From NCBI GenBank assembly GCA_050330635.1, contig JBHJNQ010000001.1:3178-67177 (forward strand): DNA of 64,000 bases, read 5' to 3'. Every line of letters begins with the position of its first letter. The first letter of the stretch is position 1. The notes under the pieces are model-generated. The model was not told the origin of the DNA. It saw nothing but the letters and a program-made list of their open reading frames with translations, and made no database searches. The stretch is from CADEDH01 sp050330635 (lineage in GTDB: Bacteria > Actinomycetota > Acidimicrobiia > Acidimicrobiales > SZUA-35). The position numbers and the translations under genes were made by a program. This document shows, piece by piece, positions 16,298 through 24,194 of this stretch.

Positions 16298-18151
16298 TCA
16301 GGTGTCGGCGGCTGCGGCGGCGTCGGGCTCGGCGACGGTGTAGGTGTGGTCGGCCACGATCTCGATCGGGCCGCCCGAATCGGCGACGGACCGGCCCTCG
16401 CAGTCGTAGGCCTCGGCGATCGACGCCACGGCCGCCAGCTCCAGCACGACCGACTCGCCGGGTGCGATGCGCTGGCCGACGGCGAGCTCGTTGAGGCCGA
16501 CGGGGCCCGAGCCGACCGGGTTGATGGCAAGTCCGCACACATCGCCGCCGGTGCGGTTCTCCCAGGTGGTGGCGAAGACGGGCACCTGCTCGTCGGCCAC
16601 CGTGATGCCCTCGGCGAACACGAGTTCTCCGTCGAGGAAGAAGCCGAGCTCGTAGAGCCCGGCGGTGAGGCCGCGCTCGTCGTCGATGGCGCACATCCAG
16701 AAATTGGCTCCCTCGTCGCCGAACTCCCACCGCTGGGCGGCCAGGCTGTACTCGGGTAAGTGCGCGCCGTCGCGGTACCAGTGGGCGTCCCATTCGGCAC
16801 CGTTGGGGATCCCGGCCCAGTCGACGAACAGGCACAGCTCGGGCACGCCGGTGACCGCGGCCCGCACGACCTTCCCCGGCCAGTTGTCGATCTGGCCGAG
16901 GCTGAAGCGGGGTTGGGTCATCCGCACCGACGAGAGATCGACGTCGATGTCGGGGAGGCCGTCGATGGCGGCCCCCGACGGTGCGGGGGCCTCCCGGGCC
17001 CGCTCGAGGATGGGCCCGGCAAGGTTGATGGGACGGATGCCGTTCAGGAAGCCACCGATGGGGACGCAGTTGTCGCTGGCGTCGACAGCGTCGTCGCCGT
17101 TGGTGTCGGCCAGGGGGCGGCAGTCGACGGCGGGGCCCGATTCGCTGGCTCTCGCCTTGCTCGGGATCCCCACGAGCCGCCCATCGGCATCGATGGCGGC
17201 ACCGCCGCTGTTGCCACCGGCGATCGTGGCGTCGGTCTTGATGATGGCCCGATCGCCGAGCCCGGCCTGGGCGGTGAAGCCGCTGACCGAGCCGTTGGTG
17301 AAGGTGACGGTCTCACCCCCGATCTCCGGATAGCCGAGGATCCGGATGGTGTCACCGATCGTGAGCTGATCGCTGTCGCCGGGGGTGAGGGCGGGAAAGG
17401 AGGACGGGACCACCGTCGCCGGATGGATGCCGGCGACGACCCTCAGGACGGCGAGGTCGGTGGCGGGGTCGTCGGCGACGACCTCGGCCCGGTAGAGCAG
17501 CTGGGGCGGACGGTCGGGGTCGGTGGTGACGGACACGCCGACCGTGACGAAGTTGCAGACGTCGTCAGCGGTGACGACGTGGGCGTTGGTGAGGATGAGC
17601 CCGTCGCCCGACACGAACGTGCCCGACCCGGAGCAAACGGGCCGATCCTCGGCATCGAGGCCGACGAGCTGCACGGTGGCCTGGGCCATGTCGAGGACAC
17701 TCGGGTTGAGGATGGGGCCTCCCGGGCTCCCGAAGGCGGCCCCCTCTGAGTCCGACGTCCGGTACCGGCTGAGGAAGGCGACGCCGGCCAGGATCACGAC
17801 GAGGACGAAGCCGACCTTGGCGATGAGTGCCCACGGCACCGCACGGCCGACGTTGTAGCGCTCGAGCCGCTGGACGTAAGGGAGGAAGCTGCCCGTGTCG
17901 AGCCTGTCGACGGAGTCGGGGTGGAACGCCACCAGGCTGGGACGGTCGGCCGTCGTCGCCGGGCCGAAACGGGGGGCCGACCCCAGCACGGAGGGCCGAG
18001 CCGGCGGACCGACGACCGGCATCTGGGCGGTGATGGCGGTGTCGGATGGCGAGGGCTGCGGGTGGTCCGGAGGGGGCACGACGGGGGGCCGCGACCGGCC
18101 CGAGTGGGTTCTCGGCGAGCCCGGGGTTTGCGCTGGTCCGTCGTCGATCAT
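16298..18151 (-). CDS. Membrane-anchored trypsin-like (S1C/HtrA-type) serine protease
   Basis: 617 residues. A proline-rich cytoplasmic N-terminus of about 105 residues leads to one transmembrane helix (residues 106-128). The protease domain follows with His191 (TNAHVV), Asp232 (DPATDLAVL) and Ser315 (GGNSGGAA), a complete chymotrypsin-fold triad exposed outside the cell. Directly after the serine comes an insertion, DTNGDDAVDASDN, that looks like a dockerin/EF-hand calcium loop and is followed by a cysteine. The C-terminal 250 residues hold no PDZ domain but two beta-rich, cysteine-containing segments of unknown role. It starts 10 nt after the lipid kinase stop, so it is probably co-transcribed. 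Confidence 0.82.
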   Translation of the reverse strand: MIDDGPAQTPGSPRTHSGRSRPPVVPPPDHPQPSPSDTAITAQMPVVGPPARPSVLGSAPRFGPATTADRPSLVAFHPDSVDRLDTGSFLPYVQRLERYNVGRAVPWALIAKVGFVLVVILAGVAFLSRYRTSDSEGAAFGSPGGPILNPSVLDMAQATVQLVGLDAEDRPVCSGSGTFVSGDGLILTNAHVVTADDVCNFVTVGVSVTTDPDRPPQLLYRAEVVADDPATDLAVLRVVAGIHPATVVPSSFPALTPGDSDQLTIGDTIRILGYPEIGGETVTFTNGSVSGFTAQAGLGDRAIIKTDATIAGGNSGGAAIDADGRLVGIPSKARASESGPAVDCRPLADTNGDDAVDASDNCVPIGGFLNGIRPINLAGPILERAREAPAPSGAAIDGLPDIDVDLSSVRMTQPRFSLGQIDNWPGKVVRAAVTGVPELCLFVDWAGIPNGAEWDAHWYRDGAHLPEYSLAAQRWEFGDEGANFWMCAIDDERGLTAGLYELGFFLDGELVFAEGITVADEQVPVFATTWENRTGGDVCGLAINPVGSGPVGLNELAVGQRIAPGESVVLELAAVASIAEAYDCEGRSVADSGGPIEIVADHTYTVAEPDAAAAADT

Positions 18152-18161
18152 GCGGCTCCCG

Positions 18162-19034
18162 TCAGATCTGGACCAGACTACCGGCGAGGCGGAGCGCCCC
18201 GGGAGCCGACCGGTACGTTCCGGCGACGAACGGCTCACCGTCGGCCCACACCGGGGCCGATGTCTTCAACTTCACCTCCGCCCCTCGGAACGTCACGACG
18301 GCGGGGTGGTCGACGTGGCGTCCGCTGAAGACGGTCGGGAGCATGCGGGCCAGCTCGACGGCGGATGTGGGGCCGACGATCGTCACGTCGAGCAGGCCGT
18401 CGTCGGGCACGGCGTCGGGGCAGATCGCCATGCCGCCCCCGAAGTAGCGGGTGTTGGCGATGGCGAACAGGGTTGCCCGGTAGCGGCGGGCCTGGCCGTC
18501 GACCACCAGCTCGATGTCGGTGGTGGACAGGCGGGGAAGGCGGAGCAGGGTGGCGAGCGTGTAGCGCTTCTGGCCCGACGGGAACCGGAGCCTGTTGGCC
18601 AGGGCGTTGACGTCGGCCGAGAAGCCGCCGGTCACCACGCTGGCAGCCCAGCGGTCGTCTCCGGCGGCGATCAGATCAATCGGTTTGGCGTCGGACAGGG
18701 CCGCCACCACGGCCCGTTCGAGGTCTCGGTGGAGGCCGACGGCCCGGGCGAAGTCGTTGCCGGTGCCTACCGGGACGATACCGACCGTGACGAGGGAGCC
18801 CGCCACGGCGGGGAGGGCCCGATGGACCAGGCCGTCGCCGCCAACGATGATCAGTCGCTCCAAGCCGTCGGCCCGGGCCTCGTCGATCGTGTGGGCCACC
18901 GAGCCGATAGACGGGGGCCGGAGCTCGATCACCTCGTGACCCCGTTCGGCGACCGAGTCCGCCACCTCGGCGTTGATCCGGCCGCGTCCGTTCCCGGCGA
19001 CTGCGGGGTTGACGAGGAGGTGCACCACGGCCAT
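18162..19034 (-). CDS. Diacylglycerol kinase family lipid kinase
   Basis: 290-residue ATP-dependent lipid kinase (DagK/YegS/BmrU family). The nucleotide-binding GGDGLVHR and the GTGNDFAR motif are intact. The C-terminal domain ends with VWADGEPF, a typical DGK-family core strand. Such enzymes phosphorylate diacylglycerol or related lipids at the inner face of the membrane. It is first in an operon with the membrane serine protease. A TAGCGT -10-like box lies 9 nt before the ATG. Confidence 0.9.
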   Translation of the reverse strand: MAVVHLLVNPAVAGNGRGRINAEVADSVAERGHEVIELRPPSIGSVAHTIDEARADGLERLIIVGGDGLVHRALPAVAGSLVTVGIVPVGTGNDFARAVGLHRDLERAVVAALSDAKPIDLIAAGDDRWAASVVTGGFSADVNALANRLRFPSGQKRYTLATLLRLPRLSTTDIELVVDGQARRYRATLFAIANTRYFGGGMAICPDAVPDDGLLDVTIVGPTSAVELARMLPTVFSGRHVDHPAVVTFRGAEVKLKTSAPVWADGEPFVAGTYRSAPGALRLAGSLVQI

Positions 19035-19181
19035 GACGATCCGACGCTATCGGGGCGCCCCCAGCTGGTTGTGGGGTGCGGCCCCTATTTACCAACGTCG
19101 GCTGGGCCCCGAAGATGCGTGAGGAAGCCCCAACGTGGGAAAAGCTTCCGAGATGTGCGGCGCCACGGCGCCGGTTGTGCC

Positions 19182-19706
19182 ATGACGATCACCGAACCTC
19201 CCCTCGACCATCTCCCCCTCCCCCCGGCCCCTGACCAGCCCGTTCGCGCCCGGTCGACCGCCGTCGCCACCTTCGACGAGGTCTACCTCGAGCGCTACGA
19301 GCCCATGGTCCGCCTGGCCAGCGGGCTCGTCGACCGACGGGCCGTTGCCGAGGAGATCGTGCAGGAATCGTTCCGCCAGCTGTGGGAGCGGTGGGAGTCG
19401 GTGTCGGCCCCCGGGGCCTACCTGCGGACGTCGGTGGTCAACGGCTGCCACAACGAGCTGCGCCGGAGGCGGGTGCGACGCGACCACCGGCACAAGCTGA
19501 TCGACGCCGAGGGCGCCAGCGACAGCAGCGACTACCTGGCCGACGCCCTGGCCGGTGTGTCGGAGGCCCGACGCACGGCGCTGGTCCTGCGATTCTACGG
19601 CGGCCACACGATGAAGGAGATCGCCGAGACGATGAACATCCCGGCGGGGACGGCCAAGAGCCTGATCCACCGGGGCCTGGCCGACCTGCGGGGAGCCATG
19701 GTCTGA
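19182..19706 (+). CDS. ECF-type RNA polymerase sigma factor
   Basis: 174 residues. Region 2 covers FDEVYLERYEPMVRLASGLV to FRQLWERW, including the -10 recognition helix. Region 4 is SEARRTALVLRFYGGHTMKEI followed by a helix-turn-helix (MNIPAGTAKSLIHRGLADLR) for -35 recognition. The length and architecture are those of SigE/SigM-like group 4 factors. No anti-sigma gene is adjacent, so its control is not visible here. The ATG was chosen where the protein begins; the long open frame upstream is noncoding. A GGCGCC-AC-GGCGCC palindrome lies 11 nt before the start. Confidence 0.85.
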   Translation: MTITEPPLDHLPLPPAPDQPVRARSTAVATFDEVYLERYEPMVRLASGLVDRRAVAEEIVQESFRQLWERWESVSAPGAYLRTSVVNGCHNELRRRRVRRDHRHKLIDAEGASDSSDYLADALAGVSEARRTALVLRFYGGHTMKEIAETMNIPAGTAKSLIHRGLADLRGAMV

Positions 19707-19924
19707 TCCGAACTGAGTCGTCCGAGGTCTCGACGCACGGTGATGCCGACCCAATCGCCGCCGTGCGTCGAAGGTCGAGATCGGCCGGATCCCCGCCGCG
19801 GCGGGCAGGGATCCGGTCGATCCGTACCCTGATCGCCGACCGGCGGACGGCGTGGGGACGCTAACCTTGCGTCGTCGATGGGCGGGGAGGCAGGCCGTGC
19901 CGTGGCCCCGCCACAGCCCGTCCA

Positions 19925-19997
19925 GCCCTCGTAGCTCAGTGGATAGAGCGTCGGTTTCCTAAACCGTGCGTCGCAAGTTCGATTCTTGCCGGGGGCG
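19925..19997 (+). tRNA. tRNA-Arg (anticodon CCT)
   Basis: A complete cloverleaf can be drawn. The acceptor stem is GCCCTCG with CGGGGGC and discriminator G; the D-arm is AGCTCAGTGGATAGAGC; the anticodon loop TTCCTAA gives anticodon CCT (reads AGG); the T-arm is GCAAGTTCGATTCTTGC. 73 nt without encoded CCA (only CA follows). Genomic decay and toxin-antitoxin genes begin right after it, so it may be an old integration site. Confidence 0.95.
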
Positions 19998-20193
19998 CAT
20001 TTTCCCTTGTCAGACGGTTGTCGGGCGGTAGATCGGTAGGCCACTTCGGGTATTGCCCCATTGTTCTGGGGCGCACCCCGACCACTGAACCTCCTGGCCA
20101 ACGAGCGATCCACATCTGCCCGGCGAGGGGACAACCCCACAGGGGAGAACAAAAACGCGAACGAGCATGTCTCGTGCACGATCGATGGCTTGG

Positions 20194-20872
20194 TCACTCA
20201 TTGGGGGGCAAGGGGAACGCGAGCATCGTCGTTCGGTCTCGGCCGGCCGGCGGCGGCGCGATCAGGGTCCCCTCGAGAGTGACGACTCGTGCTTCTGCGG
20301 GCGAGGAGATCGCAGTCCACCGCTCCGTGTCGGGATCGAACCACCCCAGACCTCCGCATGTGGCGACGATCCCGGCTGGTGTCGGCGTCGAGCGCGGGAT
20401 CGGCGTAGTCGAACACGCTTGGTCGGGAGTCGCCGATGATGTTGTTGCCGGAGTCCTGGCGGGTTCCGGCCACAACCAGCCGACCGTCGCTGACCGAGAC
20501 GTCACCGACCGAGATCGGCTTGGGCAGCGGGTCCAGTGTCGACCAGGTTCCCTGTGACAAATCCAGCGACGCAACGACCGAGACATCTTCCCCGATCCGG
20601 TCGGCGCTGTTGATGACCACCAGCTGACCGTTCACGAAGCCGGATCCGAGCACGAAACCGGCATCGGCCCGATCATCGATCTGTCGCCATGCGTTGCGGT
20701 CGAGGTCGAAGACCCACGCTCGGGTCGAGCCCTCCTCAACCAGAACGAGAGAGGCGCCAGCCACGAGACCGGCCGCCCCGCCGCAACAGTCGGCGGACAC
20801 GTCCAGCGGTGAAGCATCGGCCGTTGTCATGGTGCCGTCGGGGTGAATGACGCGGGTCCGAACCCGACCCAC
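20194..20872 (-). pseudogene. Frameshifted beta-propeller (Kelch-like) protein
   Basis: The frame from 20872 codes repeated units such as STRAWVFDLDRNAWRQID and LDLSQGTWSTLDPLP, the spacing of a Kelch/galactose-oxidase-like propeller. Near 20380 this frame degenerates, while another frame takes over with PAGIVATCGGLGWFDPDTERW and a sensible C-terminus ending AFPLPP. The total span is 3n+1, so one inserted base near 20375-20395 explains it. There is no signal peptide, and the N-terminus runs into the preceding fragment, so the gene also lost its 5' part. Function unknown; probably once an extracytoplasmic protein. Confidence 0.55.
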
Positions 20873-21129
20873 TCTCCAGTCAGAGGTTCGCTGTCGTCGG
20901 ACGAGGCAAACCGTTCCGCTGCCGCCAGGACCTCAGCGGGCGGGACGAAGGTGTACCCGTCCAGCTCGGCGAGCTCCGACCCACCGGCGAGGGACTCGAT
21001 CTCCGCCGCCTGATCGGCCGGGACGAGAACGACGACTCCCACCGGCGAACCGGCTCCATCGTCGAACACCCCGCCTCCGAGTCCAGTCGCAACAAACGCC
21101 TGGACGTCGAACTCTCCTCGACCCTGCAC
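20827..21129 (-). pseudogene. Gene fragment of unknown family, fused downstream of the sigma remnant
   Basis: A 100-residue frame (VQGRGEFDVQAFVATGLGGG onwards, with an ordered VVVLVPADQAAEIESLAGG segment) has good coding character but no start context of its own. Upstream in the same frame its codons continue under the sigma-factor remnant. I do not recognise the family. It looks like the middle or end of a gene whose front was removed by the deletion that also truncated the sigma factor. Confidence 0.45.
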
Positions 21130-21521
21130 ATCCGAGGCAGCCGAGACACTGGCAGCGCCAGCAGGGCGGGGACCAATCCGGGTTCCAGGTCTGGCAGACC
21201 AACTGCTTCGGGAGGTGGAAGCGTCGGTGTCAGACGCTGACGAGTCCGCGACTGCCCGACTCGATAAAGGTACCCGGCTGGGTTGTCCATCCGTCTCACC
21301 CGCTCCCAGTTCTCGAAGCCATAGGCCAGGGCCTCTGACACAGCGTCGGCGGCTCGATCGACACCGCAGAAGCCGACGAACGCTCGGATCAGGCGGGGCC
21401 GCAGCTCGACGGCGAATGCCTCGAAATCGTCGACTCCGCTCGATCCGGTCATCCCTGACGAGTAGAGCGTCGAGGAGGAGGATCGCGCACCACCGGGGAT
21501 GGGTAGACCCTCAACCGTCAT
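21130..21521 (-). pseudogene. Truncated ECF sigma factor (region 2 only)
   Basis: The N-terminal frame reads DDFEAFAVELRPRLIRAFVG, then AADAVSEALAYGFENWERV and RMDNPAGYLYRVGQSR, a clear sigma region 2 of the ECF type. After LVPALLALP, where region 4 should begin, homology stops and an unrelated gene fragment follows in another frame. No region 4 helix-turn-helix is found, so the product could not recognise a -35 box. The frame stays open to 20880 but that tail is out-of-frame sequence. Confidence 0.65.
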
Positions 21522-21527
21522 ACGAAC

Positions 21528-21533
21528 TAGCCT
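21528..21533 (+). promoter_or_regulatory. Leaderless -10 box of first toxin-antitoxin pair
   Basis: TAGCCT lies 6 nt before the antitoxin ATG. The start region is flanked by CATAC ... GTATG inverted half-sites (21519-21543) that could be an autoregulatory operator. Confidence 0.4.
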
Positions 21534-21539
21534 TGCCGT

Positions 21540-21791
21540 ATGACGATGCTCAGCTTCCGCGTCGACGACCGCGACGCCGCAGAAGCCCAGCGGTGGGCTG
21601 ATGCGCTCGGGGTCGATCGTTCTGAGTTGCTCCGCGAGGCGTTACGACGCCATCTGGACCGGCTGGCTTCCGAGGGTGACGCCGACCGGTGGACAGCGGA
21701 ACCGATGGACGACGGCGAGCGAGCCCTGGAAGCGATCGCCGACTGGGGGCCCGCCGAGGACTGGTCGGACTGGATCGATGCAGCGGGGTGA
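21540..21791 (+). CDS. Ribbon-helix-helix antitoxin (pair 1)
   Basis: 83 residues. The N-terminus (MLSFRVDDRDAAEAQRWADAL) is an RHH (CopG/MetJ-type) DNA-binding fold: one beta strand and two helices, the second being DRSELLREALRRHL. The C-terminal half is acidic with tryptophans (DWGPAEDWSDWIDA), suited to wrap the toxin. It overlaps the following MazF-type toxin by 14 nt, the usual coupled arrangement. Likely represses its own promoter and neutralises the toxin. Confidence 0.8.
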   Translation: MTMLSFRVDDRDAAEAQRWADALGVDRSELLREALRRHLDRLASEGDADRWTAEPMDDGERALEAIADWGPAEDWSDWIDAAG

Positions 21792-22083
21792 GGTGTGGTT
21801 CGCGGCCACACCCGGCGGCGACCGACCGGTGCTGGTCCTCACCCGCGACCCGGTGGCCGACCGCATCGGTTCGGTCGTCGTCGCCGCGCTCACGCGAACG
21901 CGGCGAGGGCTCGTGTCGGAGCTCGTGCTGACCACTGACGACGGCGTCCCCACCGACAGCATCGTCAACTTCGACAACATCCACACGATCCCCCGCGAGC
22001 TCTTCCGACGACGAGTGACGACGCTCCCGGCCGGACGAATGGCCGACGCCTGCCGAATCCTGCAAGCCGCCACCGGCTGCTGA
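21778..22083 (+). CDS. MazF-type (PemK) endoribonuclease toxin (pair 1)
   Basis: 101 residues beginning MQRGEVWFAATPGGDRPVLVLTRDPV, the signature of the MazF/PemK fold, with VVVAALTRTRRGLVSELVL and the later VNFDNIHTIPRELFRRRV that complete the SH3-like barrel. Family members cleave mRNA at short sequence motifs and arrest growth when the antitoxin is degraded. The frame is complete and the catalytic arginine and threonine-containing strand (LTRTRRG) is present. Expressed from the antitoxin promoter. Confidence 0.88.
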   Translation: MQRGEVWFAATPGGDRPVLVLTRDPVADRIGSVVVAALTRTRRGLVSELVLTTDDGVPTDSIVNFDNIHTIPRELFRRRVTTLPAGRMADACRILQAATGC

Positions 22084-22126
22084 GCCGGCGTTCGGCCAGA
22101 ACCCTCGCGCCGCTTCCTGCGGGGTG

Positions 22127-22459
22127 TCAGCGTCGATCGGCGTTTCGCTGGTGGTCTCGACCTCGGCGCTCATTGCCGCGCTTGTAGTTGCCGGTGAGCC
22201 TCGCCATCAGTTCCTGGCCGGAGGTCTCACCGACGTCATCGATGAACCGGCGGGCCCGTTCTCCCCGAGGCGTTGCGGCGTGCTTGCCATGGTGCGTGAT
22301 CACGACGTCGCCGTTTTTCCGTTGCATCCACGCGAATCCGTCTGGCGGTGGCACGGTGAACAGTCTGTCCGTCGACTGGTCCCCGATGCTCGGGCTATCT
22401 AGGTCGGGCGCAGGTGTCGCTGATGGATTGCCGAACTGGTGCGCACGCACGGTCGCCAT
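22127..22459 (-). CDS. Small conserved hypothetical protein
   Basis: 110 residues from the ATG at 22459 (the frame extends to 22561). The C-terminal half, WMQRKNGDVVITHHGK followed by TPRGERARRFIDDVGE and ELMARLTGNYKRGNER, looks like a short conserved actinobacterial protein that I have no function for. The KRGNER ending followed by a basic tail suggests nucleic-acid contact, but that is speculation. It lies convergent to the MazF gene in the accessory region and may itself belong to a mobile module. Confidence 0.5.
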   Translation of the reverse strand: MATVRAHQFGNPSATPAPDLDSPSIGDQSTDRLFTVPPPDGFAWMQRKNGDVVITHHGKHAATPRGERARRFIDDVGETSGQELMARLTGNYKRGNERRGRDHQRNADRR

Positions 22460-22495
22460 TAGTGAAGGAGTGATGCGAGATCGAGACGACACGAG

Positions 22496-22842
22496 GTGGC
22501 GGGACGACTGATCACCTCGGGCGGCTGGCCCCACGTTGGCAACCGACCGGTGATCCGTCACGTCGGGCGCTCGTCGGGCCGGCCGTATCGCACCCCGCTC
22601 GAAGCGCTCCCGGTCGACGGTGGGTTCATCTTCACCTTGGTGTACGGGTCGCGATCGGATTGGGTGCAGAACGTCCTCGCCGCCGGCGAGGCAACGCTCG
22701 AGGTCGAGGGGAAGGTCGTCGATCTCATCGGTGCCGAGTGATCAGCGCCGACGAAGCATTCGAACGACTTCCCCCCGGCACCAAACGTCCGCCGCGGCTG
22801 CTGAAGATCGACGAATTCCTCGCGGTGCGCCGGGCGGAGTAG
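22496..22842 (+). pseudogene. Frameshifted deazaflavin (F420)-dependent nitroreductase-like gene
   Basis: The first frame reads VIRHVGRSSGRPYRTPLEAL, then FTLVYGSRSDWVQNVLAAG and VDLIGAE, which is the core of the DDN/F420H2-dependent nitroreductase family (PF04075-type), and then hits TGA at 22739. The shifted frame continues naturally: VISADEAFERLPPGTKRP and LLKIDEFLAVRRAE. Restoring one G (GAG-GTG-ATC instead of GAGTGATC) gives an uninterrupted product of 115 residues. The N-terminus is also shorter than usual. Either a recent pseudogene or a sequencing error. Confidence 0.6.
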
Positions 22843-23030
22843 GCCGAGCCGAGCCGTCAGCCCAGGTCCCTCACGCAGCTCACACCCCACACCGGCCCCT
22901 CATCTGCTAAAGCTCTTGGCCGCCTGCGCCCGCGCTGGATCCCCCTTCGCCGGTTACGAGTGCTGGGTTCGAGTCGATGGATGTAAGCGCTCCCGAACGG
23001 AGCCGACCCTGAGTGTAAGCGTAGCCGTAG

Positions 23031-23059
23031 TTGCCTTGTCTTACGGGCTGTCGTATGTT
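23031..23059 (+). promoter_or_regulatory. Promoter of second toxin-antitoxin pair (leaderless)
   Basis: TTGCCT, a 17-nt spacer and TATGTT form a good vegetative promoter. The ATG at 23067 is 7 nt past the -10 box, so the mRNA should start at the start codon. Direct repeats TGTAAGCG (22983 and 23014 regions) lie just upstream and might bind the antitoxin. Confidence 0.6.
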
Positions 23060-23066
23060 TTCACCT

Positions 23067-23297
23067 ATGGCTGTCGTGAACTTTCGCACCGATGATCGTT
23101 CCGAAGCGGCGCTCGCCGAACTGATGTCGGATGGGTCCTCGGCTTCGGAAGCAATCCGCCAGGCGCTCGTCGACGCCGTTCGCTTCCGAAGGCGAGAACG
23201 GATGCGTGCCGAGTCGATGGCGCTAATGAACGATCCAGCCGACCGTGCGGAAAGCAGGCGAGTTCTGGCCGCGATGGACGAGCTTCGTGCGTGGTGA
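23067..23297 (+). CDS. RHH-type antitoxin (pair 2)
   Basis: 76 residues. MAVVNFRTDDRSEAALAELM followed by SASEAIRQALVDAV is the strand-helix-helix pattern of ribbon-helix-helix antitoxins. The basic RFRRRERMRAESM segment and acidic end probably contact the toxin. The frame is open from 23031, but a promoter -10 box occupies that stretch, so the ATG at 23067 is the start. The stop overlaps the toxin GTG by 11 nt. Confidence 0.78.
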   Translation: MAVVNFRTDDRSEAALAELMSDGSSASEAIRQALVDAVRFRRRERMRAESMALMNDPADRAESRRVLAAMDELRAW

Positions 23298-23601
23298 CAT
23301 CCACCGGCTTCGAGCGCCCCGATCCACACGAGGTCGAGAACAGCAAGGAGGTCGGTATTGCGTGATTGTCCAGTCCGACGACCTCATGCTGTCCACCCTG
23401 CTCGTGGCGCCAACCTCCCGATCTGCTGCTCCTCGATCGTTCCGTCCAACGATCATCGTCGAGGACGTGGCGACTCAGGTTCTCGTCGAACAGACATCGG
23501 CCGTCGCACCTGAACGTCTCGGCGATCTCGTCGGACGCGCAAGCCACGACGAGCTACGACAGATCGACGACGCCCTTCGGCTCGCGCTGGAACTCGACTG
23601 A
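23287..23601 (+). CDS. MazF/CcdB-like toxin (pair 2)
   Basis: 104 residues starting at GTG 23287 (VRGDIHRLRAPRSTRGREQQ), then RYCVIVQSDDLMLSTLLVAP and the VEDVATQVLVEQTSAV strand, the layout of the MazF/PemK barrel. RGREQQGGRYCVIVQ is the characteristic G-x-E-Q-x-G-x-R-P/Y motif that forms the RNA-binding loop. Overlaps its antitoxin gene by 11 nt. This pair differs from pair 1 in length and sequence, so it is not a recent duplicate. Confidence 0.85.
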   Translation: MRGDIHRLRAPRSTRGREQQGGRYCVIVQSDDLMLSTLLVAPTSRSAAPRSFRPTIIVEDVATQVLVEQTSAVAPERLGDLVGRASHDELRQIDDALRLALELD

Positions 23602-23662
23602 GAATGCAGTGAACACCACCAGGGGAACGGCCTGCACCGGCACGCCACCTAGTCGTCGCCGC

Positions 23663-24040
23663 ATGACGGCCGCTGCTCCATTCCCAGCCCCCGGGGTGGT
23701 GGTCACCTCGGGAAACGAAGCAGATATCGCTGACGCTGACGCTGACACTCCTCGACGCCTCTATGACGAGATCGAAGCCGAGCTCGGTCCGGTCTCGGTG
23801 CTCGTTCAGCGGCTGAGATGGCTGCACGGTGTCACCGCCGATGTCGTCTACCCGCCTGTCACCGAGACCGGGTGGATCACCGACGAAGTTCGCAGCTTTG
23901 AGGCCAACGACTTCGAGCACCACCAGATCGCCGATCCGGCAGAGGTTCCGGAGGTCAATGGGTGGCTGTGCGCTGACGCCGGGCGGATTGTCACCGGCAA
24001 CATCATCCGGCTTCGACAGCCAGGTTCTGGTCGCCGCGAT
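23663..24040 (+). pseudogene. SDR oxidoreductase remnant with internal deletion
   Basis: The frame begins like the middle of a short-chain dehydrogenase (VVTSGNEADIADADADTPRRL, then EIEAELGPVSVLV, where NNA should follow). It then jumps directly to a C-terminal part: VYPPVTETGWITDEVR, DPAEVPEVNGWLCADAG, RIVTGNIIRLR. The catalytic Ser-Tyr-Lys region of about 80 residues is missing, as is the N-terminal Rossmann GxxxGxG motif. No enzyme activity is possible. After about 24040 the frame loses coding character. Confidence 0.6.
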
Positions 24041-24194
24041 TCGATTCAGGAGCACAGAGCCGCTCGCATACGTGCCGGAGCGTTGTGCTCCTCCCAAGCC
24101 GGCGCCGAACGTTATCCGGTGGGCGCTCGACCCTTGTTAGGCCGTCGTCGACCCGGCGGTCTCACGATCCGGATTGCCGGTTCTCACTCGCTCG

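Noticed and set aside
22124..22511. Plus-strand frames over the small conserved protein
   Set aside because: They overlap a minus-strand frame with better ordered sequence (NGDVVITHHGK, TGNYKRGNER) and show no motif.
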